Of a stretch of 64,000 nt of DNA, positions 44,714 to 54,429 are shown piece after piece. The translations under genes and the position numbers were made by a program. The first letter of the stretch is position 1. Every line of letters begins with the position of its first letter. The notes below the pieces were generated by a model. The model did not search any database and was not told the origin of the DNA. It saw nothing but the letters and a program-made list of their open reading frames with translations. Location of the stretch: NCBI RefSeq assembly GCF_012641265.1, contig NZ_JABAHZ010000004.1, forward strand, positions 1-64,000. The letters are read 5' to 3'. Origin of the DNA: Chitinophaga eiseniae (GTDB lineage: Bacteria; Bacteroidota; Bacteroidia; Chitinophagales; Chitinophagaceae).

Positions 44714-45193
44714 ATGGCAAAACAAGTAGCAGTTAGCAGGATATTTAATGCACCCGTTGAGATGGTTTGGGAACTCTGGACGGAACCTGAGCTGGTTAAG
44801 CGTTGGTGGGGGCCTAAACATTTTACATCGCCTGTGGCCAAACTGGATTTCCGGGAAGGTGGTAGGTCTATCGTAAGTATGAAAGCGCCGAAAGAAATGG
44901 GGGGCCAGGAATTTTACTCCGTGTGGGAGTATAAAAGAATTATTCCCCTGGAGATAATTGAGTTTATCCAGAGTTTATCTGATAGTGAAGGCAATAAAAC
45001 AGATCCTGTGAAACTGGGCATGCCACCTGACTTTCCAATAGATATCAAAACGGTGGTAACTTTCCGAGAAGTGGCGGATGATAAAACGGAAATGACGGTT
45101 ACGGAATATGCCGAATTTGGCACCATCAGTAACTTTGCGCAAATTGGTTTAGAACAGAGTGTAGAAAAAATGGCGGCTATTTTTGCCAGCTGA
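44714..45193 (+). CDS. SRPBCC-family (AHSA1-like) protein
   Basis: The 159-aa protein has the helix-grip fold of the AHSA1/START-like group: VSRIFNAPVEMVWELWTEPELVKRWWGPKHF at the N-terminus and a C-terminal helix with NFAQIGLEQSVEKMAAIF. It is third in the ArsR operon, a common partner of ArsR and VOC proteins. It likely binds a hydrophobic small ligand; the ligand is unknown. A hairpin follows. Confidence 0.9.
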   Translation: MAKQVAVSRIFNAPVEMVWELWTEPELVKRWWGPKHFTSPVAKLDFREGGRSIVSMKAPKEMGGQEFYSVWEYKRIIPLEIIEFIQSLSDSEGNKTDPVKLGMPPDFPIDIKTVVTFREVADDKTEMTVTEYAEFGTISNFAQIGLEQSVEKMAAIFAS

Positions 45194-45212
45194 TGTTACA
45201 GCACAACAGAGA

Positions 45213-45243
45213 AAGCCTTCCTGCTATTGCCGGAAGGCTTCTT
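45213..45243. terminator. Hairpin between convergent operons
   Basis: AAGCCTTCC (45213-45221) and GGAAGGCTT (45232-45240) pair with a 10-nt loop. T-runs are weak on both sides. It lies between the ArsR operon and the convergent cytochrome operon and may serve both. Confidence 0.55.
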
Positions 45244-45265
45244 GTGTGGGAGTGAATGCTTCAAT

Positions 45266-46591
45266 TCAATTTATTGCCGTCCTCCAGGTATAAATTCGTT
45301 TTATCCCGGTATTTTTTTTCAGGTTGTCCACTGTCAGCGCTGTTATTTTAGTTTCGTTTAAATTTACGGCTTCCAGGTGCTGGAGAGATACAAGATCATC
45401 GTACACATCGTCTGTAATCGGGTTTTTTTCTATCCGTAATTTTTCAAGATTAACAAATGATCTTATAATATGCAGATCACTATCTGTAAAATTATTACCG
45501 GATAGGTTCAGCCAAACAATATTTTTAGCCAAGGGTATCAGGTCGTCTTTGATCTCTGACATTTTCACACCTGAATTGGCGGGGAGTGTAATATCCAGCA
45601 TCACGGGCTTTTTCAGCATCAGCCTCACCATTAATCCCTTTGCCCGCAGGTGCGCCATCGGCAAAGTGTCGGCCTGCATGGGAATGTCGGGATTAATAGC
45701 CTGGGTCCCACCATCTCCATCAGCGTTTCCGGTCGTAGTTTTATTAAAGCCCAGATAGGTGCTTACCTGCATTTGTATTGAGTCCACGTCCTTTAATTGT
45801 GCTAATGTTTTGCCTTCCACCGCACCGGCCTTCGTTATCCACCATTTAATTATCTGTATCTCATTTTTTGAAAGCGGTGGTTTACCATCTGCAGGCATAT
45901 AATCGCTATGGCCGGGATCGAGCGTAACACGCTTATATAATTCGCTTTCAGCTAATTTTCCCGGAACGATTGCCGGACCACTCTTGCCTCCCTTTAGCAG
46001 TGTTTGCAGGTTTTCGACGGAAAAGTTTCCTTTTAGTTTACTGCCCTGGTGGCACTGGGCACACTTATTCTGTAAAATAGGTGCAACAACATCTTCGAAT
46101 ATCATTGCGGTCTGGACACTTGCCGGTTTGTTACGTACCTGCTGCATCAGCGTATGCACACTCAGGTAATCGTTGCCATGAGTAAGGCTGGCTCCCTCAT
46201 GCCCACTATAGCTCATGAGTGCTATAACGCCGAGGAGTAGGACGGAGAACAGTTTTTTCGGGATGCGCACCTCGCGCATCACTTTTTCTGTAGAGATATA
46301 GCATAAGATACCGGAGATAATTGCAAGGGTAATACCGGATAATTTATGACGGAGCAGTATGTCCTTTTCATAATCGCCGGATAAGGACAATATATAGCCG
46401 AATAAGCAAGCCAGGATTGCCGATATAAACCCAATGAATAATGTTACTGATACAGCTGGTTTTAAACTCTCGTACTTTTTTTTGTATGATAAAATGTTAA
46501 AAATTGCCGCCAGTAAAATAAAGCCAATTGGAAGATGTACAATAAGCGGATGCAAATGACCAGAAAATGTACTGATGTTACCTAATGTCAT
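45266..46591 (-). CDS. DUF2231 / planctomycete-type cytochrome / LRR membrane protein
   Basis: The 441-aa protein (start at 46591, ATGA overlap with the upstream gene) has four membrane segments forming a DUF2231 domain (HLHPLIVHLPIGFILL near its start). A PSCyt1-like domain with one heme motif (CAQCH) and MPADGKPPLSKNEIQIIKWWI follows. The tail has leucine-rich-repeat-like units (NIVWLNLSGNNFTDSDL, LEKLRIEKNPIT, LEAVNLNETKIT). A longer frame upstream overlaps the preceding gene and is unlikely. It is last in a four-gene operon and could be its membrane heme component. Confidence 0.82.
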   Translation of the reverse strand: MTLGNISTFSGHLHPLIVHLPIGFILLAAIFNILSYKKKYESLKPAVSVTLFIGFISAILACLFGYILSLSGDYEKDILLRHKLSGITLAIISGILCYISTEKVMREVRIPKKLFSVLLLGVIALMSYSGHEGASLTHGNDYLSVHTLMQQVRNKPASVQTAMIFEDVVAPILQNKCAQCHQGSKLKGNFSVENLQTLLKGGKSGPAIVPGKLAESELYKRVTLDPGHSDYMPADGKPPLSKNEIQIIKWWITKAGAVEGKTLAQLKDVDSIQMQVSTYLGFNKTTTGNADGDGGTQAINPDIPMQADTLPMAHLRAKGLMVRLMLKKPVMLDITLPANSGVKMSEIKDDLIPLAKNIVWLNLSGNNFTDSDLHIIRSFVNLEKLRIEKNPITDDVYDDLVSLQHLEAVNLNETKITALTVDNLKKNTGIKRIYTWRTAIN

Positions 46592-47697
46592 ACACGCGTT
46601 AATTTCACAGGTGCAGTGTGATAGGCATTCCACTGACACACATAGATATTTTTATCCTCATCAACACAAACATCATGGCCATGCTGGAAAACAGGGCTTG
46701 TTGCCTGCAATGTTGGTTGTAAAACCCCGTTTTTATATACAGGTGCAGCTCCTCCCGGGTTTGATACTACTTTGTCATTTGCATCCAGCACGGTTACAAA
46801 GCCAGAATAGTCAAAACGTTTACCATTGGCATCTTTTGACCAGCATACACCGGCATAAATATGCTGTTCATTGATCACTGCCCTGCATACGTACATACCG
46901 GGCATGTCTATACGCTTGATGAATTTGCCGTCGAGTGTAAATATTTTAAAACAGTTCTCTTCCCTCGAGGTACAAATCAAGGTAGGATTATTTTTGTCGC
47001 GGGTATCTACTGTTACGCCATGAGCATTGATCAGATTATGGTCTTTGTTGGTATTATGGCGTCCACCGAAGTGACGTATATATTGCCCTTTACTATTGTA
47101 TTGTATAATATAATCGGAGCCATAACCATCGGCAACATAAATATCGCCATTAGGAGCAACGGCAGTTTCTGTTGGTTTAAAGGGCTCATCGTCCTTGTAA
47201 ATACCAATAGTTCGCGGGTGACCTATTGCAAATATCAGTTTGCCGTCGAGCGTAGTTTTCAGGACCTGGCCCGATTGGCCGTAGCCGTTTCCTGTTCTGT
47301 CCAAAGCCCAGCCGCAATCAGTAAGTAATAAAAAATCTTCGTCACCTTCTTTGCTGATGCTTAAACCATGCCCTCCAGGCAGAGCAGTGCCCCAGTAGTC
47401 CAGCAACTTCCCCGATTTGTCGAATATTAGAATATTGTTATGGGTATGGTCGCCCAACATAATGAGACGGCCTTTACTATCCTGCACCATTTCATGACAG
47501 TTGGCGAGCGGGTTTGAATTTACACTGATTTTTGCCCAATTCTTATCTACCTTATAGGTAAATCCACCCTGACCAATAATATGATCATCGGGCTGTGAAT
47601 CCTTGTGCAGGATGGCAAAACTTTTTACAGGAGTTGCCGCAATCAAGGCAGATGCAGCAGCTGTATTTTTGATGAAATTTCTTCTCGTATTTTTCAT
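46588..47697 (-). CDS. Exported six-bladed beta-propeller (NHL-like) protein
   Basis: The 369-aa protein has a twin-arginine signal (NTRRNFIKNTAAASALIAA) and NHL-type blades such as ENCFKIFTLDGKFIKRIDMPG, DIYVADGYGSDYIIQYNSKGQYIRHFGG and NILIFDKSGKLLDYWGTALPGGHGLSIS. It resembles lyase-like or scaffold propellers; no catalytic family is assigned. Its stop overlaps the start of the DUF2231 gene, and 17 bp separate it from the DUF1501 gene, so all are one operon. Confidence 0.8.
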   Translation of the reverse strand: MKNTRRNFIKNTAAASALIAATPVKSFAILHKDSQPDDHIIGQGGFTYKVDKNWAKISVNSNPLANCHEMVQDSKGRLIMLGDHTHNNILIFDKSGKLLDYWGTALPGGHGLSISKEGDEDFLLLTDCGWALDRTGNGYGQSGQVLKTTLDGKLIFAIGHPRTIGIYKDDEPFKPTETAVAPNGDIYVADGYGSDYIIQYNSKGQYIRHFGGRHNTNKDHNLINAHGVTVDTRDKNNPTLICTSREENCFKIFTLDGKFIKRIDMPGMYVCRAVINEQHIYAGVCWSKDANGKRFDYSGFVTVLDANDKVVSNPGGAAPVYKNGVLQPTLQATSPVFQHGHDVCVDEDKNIYVCQWNAYHTAPVKLTRV

Positions 47698-47714
47698 GAA
47701 TCTATGTTATAGTA

Positions 47715-49235
47715 TCAAGTTAATATATCTTTTACAACTTTTCCTTCCACGTCAGTAAGTCTGAAGCGTCTGCCCTGAAATTTATAGGTAAGCCGTTCAT
47801 GATCTATGCCCATAAGATGTAGCAGCGTTGCCTGAAAATCATGTACGTGTACGGGATCTTTTACAATATTGTAGCTAAAGTCATCTGTTTCTCCATAAGT
47901 TATACCGGGTTTAACTCCCGCACCTGCCATCCACATGGTAAAGCAACGTGGATGGTGGTCACGGCCATAGTCATTTGCGGTAAGCTTGCCTTGAGAATAC
48001 ACGGTACGGCCAAATTCGCCGCCCCAAATTACTAATGTATCTTCCAATAAGCCCCGTTGTTTTAAATCTTTAATTAGTGCGGCAGTAGCCTGGTCTGTTG
48101 CCTTACATTGTGTAGCTATGCCCGAAGGCAGATTACTATGCTGATCCCAGCCCTGGTGGTATAACTGTATAAATTTTACATCTTTTTCCAGCAGCTTACG
48201 CGCAAGTAAGCAGTTGGCGGCATAGGTACCAGCATCCCTGCTATCAGGCCCATACATTTCAAATATCTCGTTTGGTTCGTCTGCAGTGCTCATTACCTCC
48301 GGTACGGAGGTTTGCATGCGATAAGCCATTTCATACTGCGCTATGCGGGCATCTACTTCAGGGTCGCCGTAGGCAGCATTTTGCAGCTGATTTAATTTTG
48401 ACAGATACTCCAGCATTTCTTTCCGGTCTTTACCATCGTACCCATCCGGATTGTTCAGAAATAACACCGGATCTTTCCCCGCCCTAAACTGCACTCCCTG
48501 GTGCTTAGAGGGCAGAAAACCGTTACCCCATAACCGGGCATATAGCGGTTGATCTTTTTGTCCGTTTTTGGAAACCAACACAATAAAAGTTGGCAGATTA
48601 TTATTGTCTGATCCCAGGCCATAACTTACCCACGACCCAATGGAAGGTCTGCCGGGTAACTGATTACCGGTTTGAAAAAAAGTAATAGCGGGGTCATGAT
48701 TTATTGCCTCTGAATACATTGATTTTACTATACAAAGCTCGTCAACCACAGCTGCGGTAAAAGGCATCAATTCACTCATCCAGGTTCCGTTTTGGCCATG
48801 CTGGTTAAATTTGTAATACGATGGCACCATGGGCAACGCGCTTTGGTTGGCGCTCATCCCCGTAAGCCGTTGTCCTTTGCGTACTGAATCGGGTAGGTTT
48901 TGGCCCATCAATTTGGCCAGCACAGGTTTGTAGTCAAATGTTTCGAATTGAGATGGGCCCCCGCTTTGAAACAAGTATACTACCCTTTTTGCCTTCGGTG
49001 CAAAGTGGGGTAAGGCCCTTAAAATATCTGCCTCCAGATCGCCAGTCGATACAGGCGCAGACACTGCTTTAGGCGAACTGCTAAACAGCCTGTTACCGAA
49101 TAATGAACCCAGGGCCAATGCCCCGATCCCCAAAGATGTTTTGGTTAGAAAATTCCGACGGTCAAGCTTTTTATTAAGCTCATTAAATTCCGGTGTATGG
49201 AGCCTGAACTCCGCATCATGATGAAAATCAGACAT
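47715..49235 (-). CDS. Exported DUF1501-family protein (sulfatase/phosphatase-like)
   Basis: The 506-aa protein has a twin-arginine signal (LDRRNFLTKTSLGIGALALG) and the DUF1501 pattern: VVYLFQSGGPSQFETFDYKP near the start, VKFIQLYHQGWDQHSNLP in the middle and VIWGGEFGRT late, features of an alkaline-phosphatase-like fold. DUF1501 genes are typically paired with DUF1549/DUF1553 cytochrome genes, first noted in planctomycetes. The DUF1553 gene ends 6 bp upstream. The substrate is unknown. Confidence 0.88.
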   Translation of the reverse strand: MSDFHHDAEFRLHTPEFNELNKKLDRRNFLTKTSLGIGALALGSLFGNRLFSSSPKAVSAPVSTGDLEADILRALPHFAPKAKRVVYLFQSGGPSQFETFDYKPVLAKLMGQNLPDSVRKGQRLTGMSANQSALPMVPSYYKFNQHGQNGTWMSELMPFTAAVVDELCIVKSMYSEAINHDPAITFFQTGNQLPGRPSIGSWVSYGLGSDNNNLPTFIVLVSKNGQKDQPLYARLWGNGFLPSKHQGVQFRAGKDPVLFLNNPDGYDGKDRKEMLEYLSKLNQLQNAAYGDPEVDARIAQYEMAYRMQTSVPEVMSTADEPNEIFEMYGPDSRDAGTYAANCLLARKLLEKDVKFIQLYHQGWDQHSNLPSGIATQCKATDQATAALIKDLKQRGLLEDTLVIWGGEFGRTVYSQGKLTANDYGRDHHPRCFTMWMAGAGVKPGITYGETDDFSYNIVKDPVHVHDFQATLLHLMGIDHERLTYKFQGRRFRLTDVEGKVVKDILT

Positions 49236-49241
49236 ACAAAT

Positions 49242-52200
49242 TTATCTTTTGGTTAACGATGCATCAGCGTTAATGATGGCGCTGGCAACTACTGAATTGG
49301 CAGCAACCATTGAGCTGTCCAGCGTTTTATCGATTTTATACTGTCCTGTATTAAGCCAGCCTGTTTGCTTTTCGGGATGCTCCCGGAATTTTTTTAACTC
49401 GGCCTGTTGTAGTGTGAGCAACAGGCTAACCTCATCAGCCTTGGGCCTGTGCCCGGTGAGCTTACGGTAAGTTGTAATGATGGCTTCACGGCTATCAGGC
49501 ATCCGGGTCATTTGTTCACCCATTACTTTGGCAGCTTCTACAAAGGTTGGATCATTAAGGGTCACCAGCGCTTGTAGTGGCGTATTGGTTTTTTGCCTGC
49601 GCATTATGCAGTAACTACGTGCAGTGGCATCAAAAGTTGCCAATGTAGGGTTGGGTACTGAACGCTTGATGATCACGTACAAGCTGCGCCTGTAAACGGA
49701 TTGACCAGTATCTGGTTTATAAGTGGTGTTGTTAATCTCCCAAAGACCTTCGGGTTGGTAGGGCTTCACGCTTTTACCGCCTATTTGCATATCAAGCAGT
49801 CCACTTGCTAAAAGCGCGTTATCGCGGATCATTTCGGCCTGCATACGATAAGCGGGGCCATGTGAAAGGAAACGGTTCTCAACATCTTTTTCTACCGCCT
49901 CTTTGCTTGCATGGGAATCCTGTCTGTAGGTGGCCGACATGACAATCATTTTATTGAGCTGCTTTACATCCCAGCCGGATTCAATAAAAGTGGTGGCGAG
50001 CCAGTCCAATAATTCAGGGTGACTTGGCATTTCGCCCTGGTTACCAAAATCCTCCGAAGTTTTTACGATTCCCGTCCCAAAAAAATTCTGCCAGAAACGG
50101 TTTACGGCAACCCTTGCTGCCAGCGGATTATCAGGGTTGGTTACCCATTGTGCCAGGCCATACCTGTTCTTGGGCAAACGCTTATCAAAGGGCAAGATCG
50201 CCTCTGGCGTATTGGGATAAACCTGCTCGCCCGGCATATCATAATTGCCCCGCTTTAACAGGAACGTTTTCTTGGGTTTGGCCATTTCCTTCATCACCAT
50301 TATTTCCTCAATATTCTCTGTAGAATCTGATAATTCAGTTCGCAATGCCATTAATTTCTGCTGCTCGGATTGTACATCCGGATCAATTGCTGAAAGATAA
50401 TATGCCCTTAAATCATTTAACTCATCCGGCGTTAAACCGGCTTTAGTCTTAGCTGTAATTTGCAACCAGCTTGCTTTCTGCGCTAATATTTTAACTTCAA
50501 ACGGAGTTAATGTACGGTTATAAACGGTAATATCATCCACCTTACCATCCTTAAAACCCCGGCCGCGCCACCAGGCGCCTATTTGCAGGCCAGGGCCGCC
50601 GCCATTAAAAAGGATATCTTTGGTAAGGTCATCCATCGTAGTTTCCATGGGAAGTTCCAGGCCATCCATATATAATTTAAACCCGGCAGCCTTCGACGAA
50701 CCATCGTAAGTGGCTGTAAGTTGTATCCATTTATCACGCGGTACATCAGGAATACTCACTTTTGTAATAGCATTCGACGGACCTGTGTGGGTCATATTCA
50801 GCTCCAGCTTGTTGTTCTTCAAATAGAGATGATATCCTTTGAAATTATACAAACGCTCAGCATTGCTTTTGTGAAAGATAACGCCCTCGGTTAGCTGCTT
50901 CGGGATGTTAACCCACATGCCTATGGTAAACGGCTGTGATTTCCTGAAAATACCGGTTTTATTAAGATCAAGCCAGGTGTCGCCATTGAGTACAATGGCT
51001 TTACCGTTACCGTTATTCTCAAACACTGCCTTCTCACCTGCCTGTCCCGTTTCTCGTTTCATGGTGGCAATATCTTCAGGATGCTTGCTATTGACCAGGG
51101 TCCCTTTGTCAAAAGTGTAGTAAGCCTGCATGCCGTTACCTGGAATTTTGTCTGCAGATAGTTTTTTGTAACCACCGTCATTGATCCATTTATCAAAGCC
51201 GGCAGCAGCCTTGCCTTCTGTTTGAGCAAGGGTTTCCTGTTCTTTTTTTATGTTGTTATTGATAAACTGGAGTATTTTTTCTTTTTGTTCGGTAGGCAAT
51301 AGCAACGTTGGTGTTGGCAGTGCATCATCATAGGATATCTGGCCGGCTTCTTTTACATTGTTAAAGAAACTGAACAGCTCATAATAGTTTTTTTGAGATA
51401 TTGGGTCGAATTTATGATCGTGGCATTTGGCGCAACCTACAGACATGGCTAGCATCGCGCTGCCAAAAGTATTTGTTCTATCAATAACATATTCTGTTTG
51501 AAATTCTTCCTCGATAATCCCACCCTCCATATTTTGCTGATGATTGCGGTTAAAAGCCGTGGCCACTATCATATCGCGGGTGGGGTGTGGCATCAAATCA
51601 CCAGCCAGCTGCCATTGTATAAATTTATCATATGCGAAATTGGTATTGAAGGCTTTTATCACCCAATCGCGATATGGCGACATATCCCTGATCCTGTCAA
51701 CCGTATATCCATGTGAATCAGCATAACGGGCAACATCCAGCCAGTCAACAGCCATTTTTTCTCCATAATGTGGGGACGCCAGCAGCCGGTCAACCTGTTT
51801 TTCATACGCATTAGGACTAACATCCTTTAAAAATCCATCTATTTCTGCTATAGTAGGCGGAAGTCCTGTAAGGTCAAGCGTAACGCGGCGTAACAGTAAT
51901 TCTTTATCTGCTTCCTTCGAGGGTTGCAGCTTCTGCTGCTTTAGCTTAGCCAGTACAAAGTTATCGATAGGGTTGTTTATAGTACCTGTTGCTGACGGTA
52001 TATGAGGTTTTACTGGTTTAACAAAAGCCCAATGAGGTTTGTATACCGCACCATTATCAATCCATTTGATCAGGATGGCTTTTTCCTGTGCGGTAAGGGT
52101 ATGGTGCGATTCGGGTGAGGGCATCATGTACTTTGGATCATCTGACATGATTCGGTGAAATAATTCACTTCCGGCTATATTTCCGGGAGCTATAGCTACT

Positions 52201-52484
52201 TTTCCTTTGTTGTCGGGTAGACTGGCATAGGCCGCTTCGGCGATATCCAGTCGTAAACCCGCCTTTTGCTTGGCTTTGTCGGGGCCGTGGCAGGCAAAGC
52301 ATTTGTCAGACAGGATTGGTTTTACATCTGCATTATAGTCCGGCGGACCAGGTAATGCATTGTAAGCCTCCTTTACATCAGGTGGCAAGTCAACAGTTGT
52401 TGAATAGTGGAAAATGACAGCAAGTAAAACTATAGCACTAAACAGTATTAATATGAGCCTTCTCATAACATGAATATTCCGCAT
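49242..52484 (-). CDS. Planctomycete-type cytochrome / DUF1549 / LamG / DUF1553 protein
   Basis: The 1080-aa protein has an N-terminal membrane anchor (a start at 52466 would give MRRLILILFS directly). A PSCyt1 cytochrome domain has one heme motif, CFACH (about 62-66). A DUF1549 domain contains LLRRVTLDLTGLPPT and a second CAKCHDHKFDP motif near 354. A LamG/concanavalin-like insert (about 465-660) and a DUF1553 domain (about 760-1040, KNRYGLAQWVTNPDNPLAARVAVNRFW) follow. It starts the four-gene operon. The combination of heme and a sugar-binding fold suggests oxidative handling of a glycan at the cell surface; this is inference. Confidence 0.9.
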   Translation of the reverse strand: MRNIHVMRRLILILFSAIVLLAVIFHYSTTVDLPPDVKEAYNALPGPPDYNADVKPILSDKCFACHGPDKAKQKAGLRLDIAEAAYASLPDNKGKVAIAPGNIAGSELFHRIMSDDPKYMMPSPESHHTLTAQEKAILIKWIDNGAVYKPHWAFVKPVKPHIPSATGTINNPIDNFVLAKLKQQKLQPSKEADKELLLRRVTLDLTGLPPTIAEIDGFLKDVSPNAYEKQVDRLLASPHYGEKMAVDWLDVARYADSHGYTVDRIRDMSPYRDWVIKAFNTNFAYDKFIQWQLAGDLMPHPTRDMIVATAFNRNHQQNMEGGIIEEEFQTEYVIDRTNTFGSAMLAMSVGCAKCHDHKFDPISQKNYYELFSFFNNVKEAGQISYDDALPTPTLLLPTEQKEKILQFINNNIKKEQETLAQTEGKAAAGFDKWINDGGYKKLSADKIPGNGMQAYYTFDKGTLVNSKHPEDIATMKRETGQAGEKAVFENNGNGKAIVLNGDTWLDLNKTGIFRKSQPFTIGMWVNIPKQLTEGVIFHKSNAERLYNFKGYHLYLKNNKLELNMTHTGPSNAITKVSIPDVPRDKWIQLTATYDGSSKAAGFKLYMDGLELPMETTMDDLTKDILFNGGGPGLQIGAWWRGRGFKDGKVDDITVYNRTLTPFEVKILAQKASWLQITAKTKAGLTPDELNDLRAYYLSAIDPDVQSEQQKLMALRTELSDSTENIEEIMVMKEMAKPKKTFLLKRGNYDMPGEQVYPNTPEAILPFDKRLPKNRYGLAQWVTNPDNPLAARVAVNRFWQNFFGTGIVKTSEDFGNQGEMPSHPELLDWLATTFIESGWDVKQLNKMIVMSATYRQDSHASKEAVEKDVENRFLSHGPAYRMQAEMIRDNALLASGLLDMQIGGKSVKPYQPEGLWEINNTTYKPDTGQSVYRRSLYVIIKRSVPNPTLATFDATARSYCIMRRQKTNTPLQALVTLNDPTFVEAAKVMGEQMTRMPDSREAIITTYRKLTGHRPKADEVSLLLTLQQAELKKFREHPEKQTGWLNTGQYKIDKTLDSSMVAANSVVASAIINADASLTKR

Positions 52485-52939
52485 TTATAATCAATATATT
52501 ATCTATCGCACAAATCCCTTTTTAGTGAATACCGCTCTGGGCATAATCCATCGCCAGGGAAATTGAAGATTTTGGTAATGGCTCTAAAGATATATTGATT
52601 GAAATCAGCGTTATTGCACTATTTTAAGCGAAGTTTAAAGTATTTTATTGAAATGCCTTAAGTACTTGCTTAGGAGAATATCGGGAATAAAATTGGTTTA
52701 ATGTATTCTCCATATTTACGAGTGCCAACAATCTTATCTTGTGCTTAATGAATGGCAGCTATGAAATGTAGAACGTCCTTCCAAAATGAAATGGACAAAC
52801 CAGTTGAAATTTAAAAAGAGTTGGATAGGAAAAGAGGTGCCTTATAAAATATTCATTGATTTGTACAACAGCCGTATGACGAAGGAAATTGGGACTTCTG
52901 AGTTTGCGGATATTTTTAAAAAACTTTTGACACCCGCGA
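52485..52939. other. Gene-free region upstream of the cytochrome operon
   Basis: About 450 bp of AT-rich sequence. It must hold the promoter of the operon starting at 52484, but no TAnnTTTG/TTTG pair was found at a convincing place. A + frame open from 52786 runs into a terminator stem and a tRNA gene and is considered spurious. Confidence 0.5.
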
Positions 52940-52984
52940 GAAATAAGAAAGGGTTGCAAATCTTTGATTTGCAACCCTTTCTTA
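52940..52984 (-). terminator. Terminator of the tRNA-Leu transcript
   Basis: An 18-bp perfect stem (52944-52961 with 52967-52984) with a 5-nt loop begins 1 bp after the tRNA 3' end. On the minus strand it is followed by a T-rich stretch. Confidence 0.85.
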
Positions 52985-52985
52985 G

Positions 52986-53069
52986 TGCCCAGAACTGGAT
53001 TCGAACCAGCACACCCTTGCAGGCGCTGCGACCTGAACACAGTGCGTCTACCAATTTCGCCATCTGGGC
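52986..53069 (-). tRNA. tRNA-Leu (anticodon CAG)
   Basis: The 84-nt class II tRNA has acceptor arms GCCCAGA/TCTGGGC, a D-arm with AAATTGGTAGA, an anticodon arm CTGTG-TTCAGGT-CGCAG, a long variable arm, and a T-arm CTGG-TTCGAAT-CCAG. The discriminator is A and no CCA is encoded. The long variable arm and the CAG anticodon identify leucine. Confidence 0.96.
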
Positions 53070-53198
53070 AACTGATATCGTGTCAGGGGTTGCAAAGATA
53101 AGCAGACAAAGCATTTCGCCAAATTTTTTTTCAGATTTCCGATATTTCATCGGCATTGCTGCTGAAAAATGTGGCGGAACCCCTTGCTGATAGCACAT

Positions 53199-53663
53199 TT
53201 AAGCCTCCATAGCTTTGCTTACCCTGCGATACACAAACTCATGGTAAATGTGCCGGCGGCAAAATCTGCCGGGTGTATCGGAGTTGATCAGCTTCACATA
53301 TAGTGTTTTGGGTACTTCGAGGTACTCGTAACTGCTGCCATCCTGGAAGTTCAATTGCAGGGTTTGTTTCTCGTAACTGAAATCCACGATAGTAGAGGCA
53401 GAGATAGTTTCGGTATACTGTGGTAACGCAGCGGCAATGGTTTCAGGAGCGATACTTACCAGGAAATGGTAGGCTTCTATCACTGCCTTGCTCTTGGCTT
53501 CTGCTTCCAGCTTTTGGTCCTCTTCAAAGTCTACTAATTTATCAGGATGCAGTTCCTTCATCAGGTTCCTATAAATGCTTTTTAATTCTTTTAACTCGGT
53601 TGTTTTGGTCACGCCCAGCAACTTCCGGTAATCAACTATTTTACTCATCACATATGGGTTCAA
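53199..53663 (-). CDS. J-domain/KTSC-domain fusion protein
   Basis: The 154-aa cytosolic protein has an N-terminal DnaJ-like domain (about 8-70) with the HPD motif intact at 39-41 (LHPDK). A KTSC domain (about 88-150) contains STIVDFSYEKQTLQLNFQDGSSYEYLEVP, named after the KTSC motif but here with Ser-Thr-Ile. The HPD motif predicts that it stimulates an Hsp70 ATPase, while the KTSC part is thought to bind nucleic acid or peptide. The start may be the inner Met (53648). It lies next to tRNA-Leu with no operon partner. Confidence 0.82.
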   Translation of the reverse strand: MNPYVMSKIVDYRKLLGVTKTTELKELKSIYRNLMKELHPDKLVDFEEDQKLEAEAKSKAVIEAYHFLVSIAPETIAAALPQYTETISASTIVDFSYEKQTLQLNFQDGSSYEYLEVPKTLYVKLINSDTPGRFCRRHIYHEFVYRRVSKAMEA

Positions 53664-53754
53664 AAATAAACAGGCTGATCACCAGGAACCGGCTACCATC
53701 TATTTTGCGGTAAAAAAGCGCAAAGATACCCCGTTTTAAGCTCCCGGCAAGGAA

Positions 53755-54390
53755 TTATTTCCCCTTATCCAGCGCCATTTTCAGGGCAAGACTTCCGAAA
53801 ACCCCCGCCATAAACCACTTTTGCATTTTCACCCACCGGGGATTGGCCGCAAACCAGCCCGTCACCCTGGCGGCAAATAATATGATGATAAAATTGACAG
53901 AGATGCTTACACAGATCTGGGTGATGCCCAGCATAAAACTTTGGGCAAGCACCGACCCATAAGCTGGCTTTATAAACTGGGGGAAAAACGACAGGTAAAA
54001 TACCGCCACTTTGGGATTGAGCATATTCGTAAATAATCCCATGCTGAACAATTTCATAGGGGAATCGGTCGCTAAGGTCCGGGTATTGTCGAATAATCCC
54101 TTCCCTCCCGGTTTTACCGCCTGCCAGGCCAGGTAAAGGAGGTAAAGACTGCCCGCCATTTTCAACCCGGTATAGGCGAAGGGAACCGCCAACAGTACGG
54201 CCGTAAGCCCAAACGATACCAGCGTAATGTGGAACAGGAACCCGCAGGCCACCCCTGCTAAGGAAATCAACCCTGCTTTCTTTCCCTGTGTTACGGAACG
54301 GGAAATCAAATAAATCATATTAGGCCCGGGTACTAATACCATGAGCAACGCGGCAAACGCAAATAATAAGAGTTGACTGATCGGTAGCAT
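53755..54390 (-). CDS. LysE/RhtB-family amino-acid exporter
   Basis: The 211-aa protein has six membrane segments and the LysE-family start MLPISQLLLFAFAALLMVLVPGPNMIYLISRSVTQG (residues 1-36), with VPGPNM as the signature. It exports amino acids or other small cations. The start at 54390 is preferred; an upstream ATG at 54420 adds ten unlike residues. Confidence 0.88.
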   Translation of the reverse strand: MLPISQLLLFAFAALLMVLVPGPNMIYLISRSVTQGKKAGLISLAGVACGFLFHITLVSFGLTAVLLAVPFAYTGLKMAGSLYLLYLAWQAVKPGGKGLFDNTRTLATDSPMKLFSMGLFTNMLNPKVAVFYLSFFPQFIKPAYGSVLAQSFMLGITQICVSISVNFIIILFAARVTGWFAANPRWVKMQKWFMAGVFGSLALKMALDKGK

Positions 54391-54429
54391 GATGCGCAGA
54401 TAACAGGTAAGAGGCCGCAAGATACAAAT

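Noticed and set aside
52786..53190. A + frame of about 134 codons
   Set aside because: It runs through the 18-bp terminator stem and the whole tRNA-Leu gene and shows no protein family; treated as chance.
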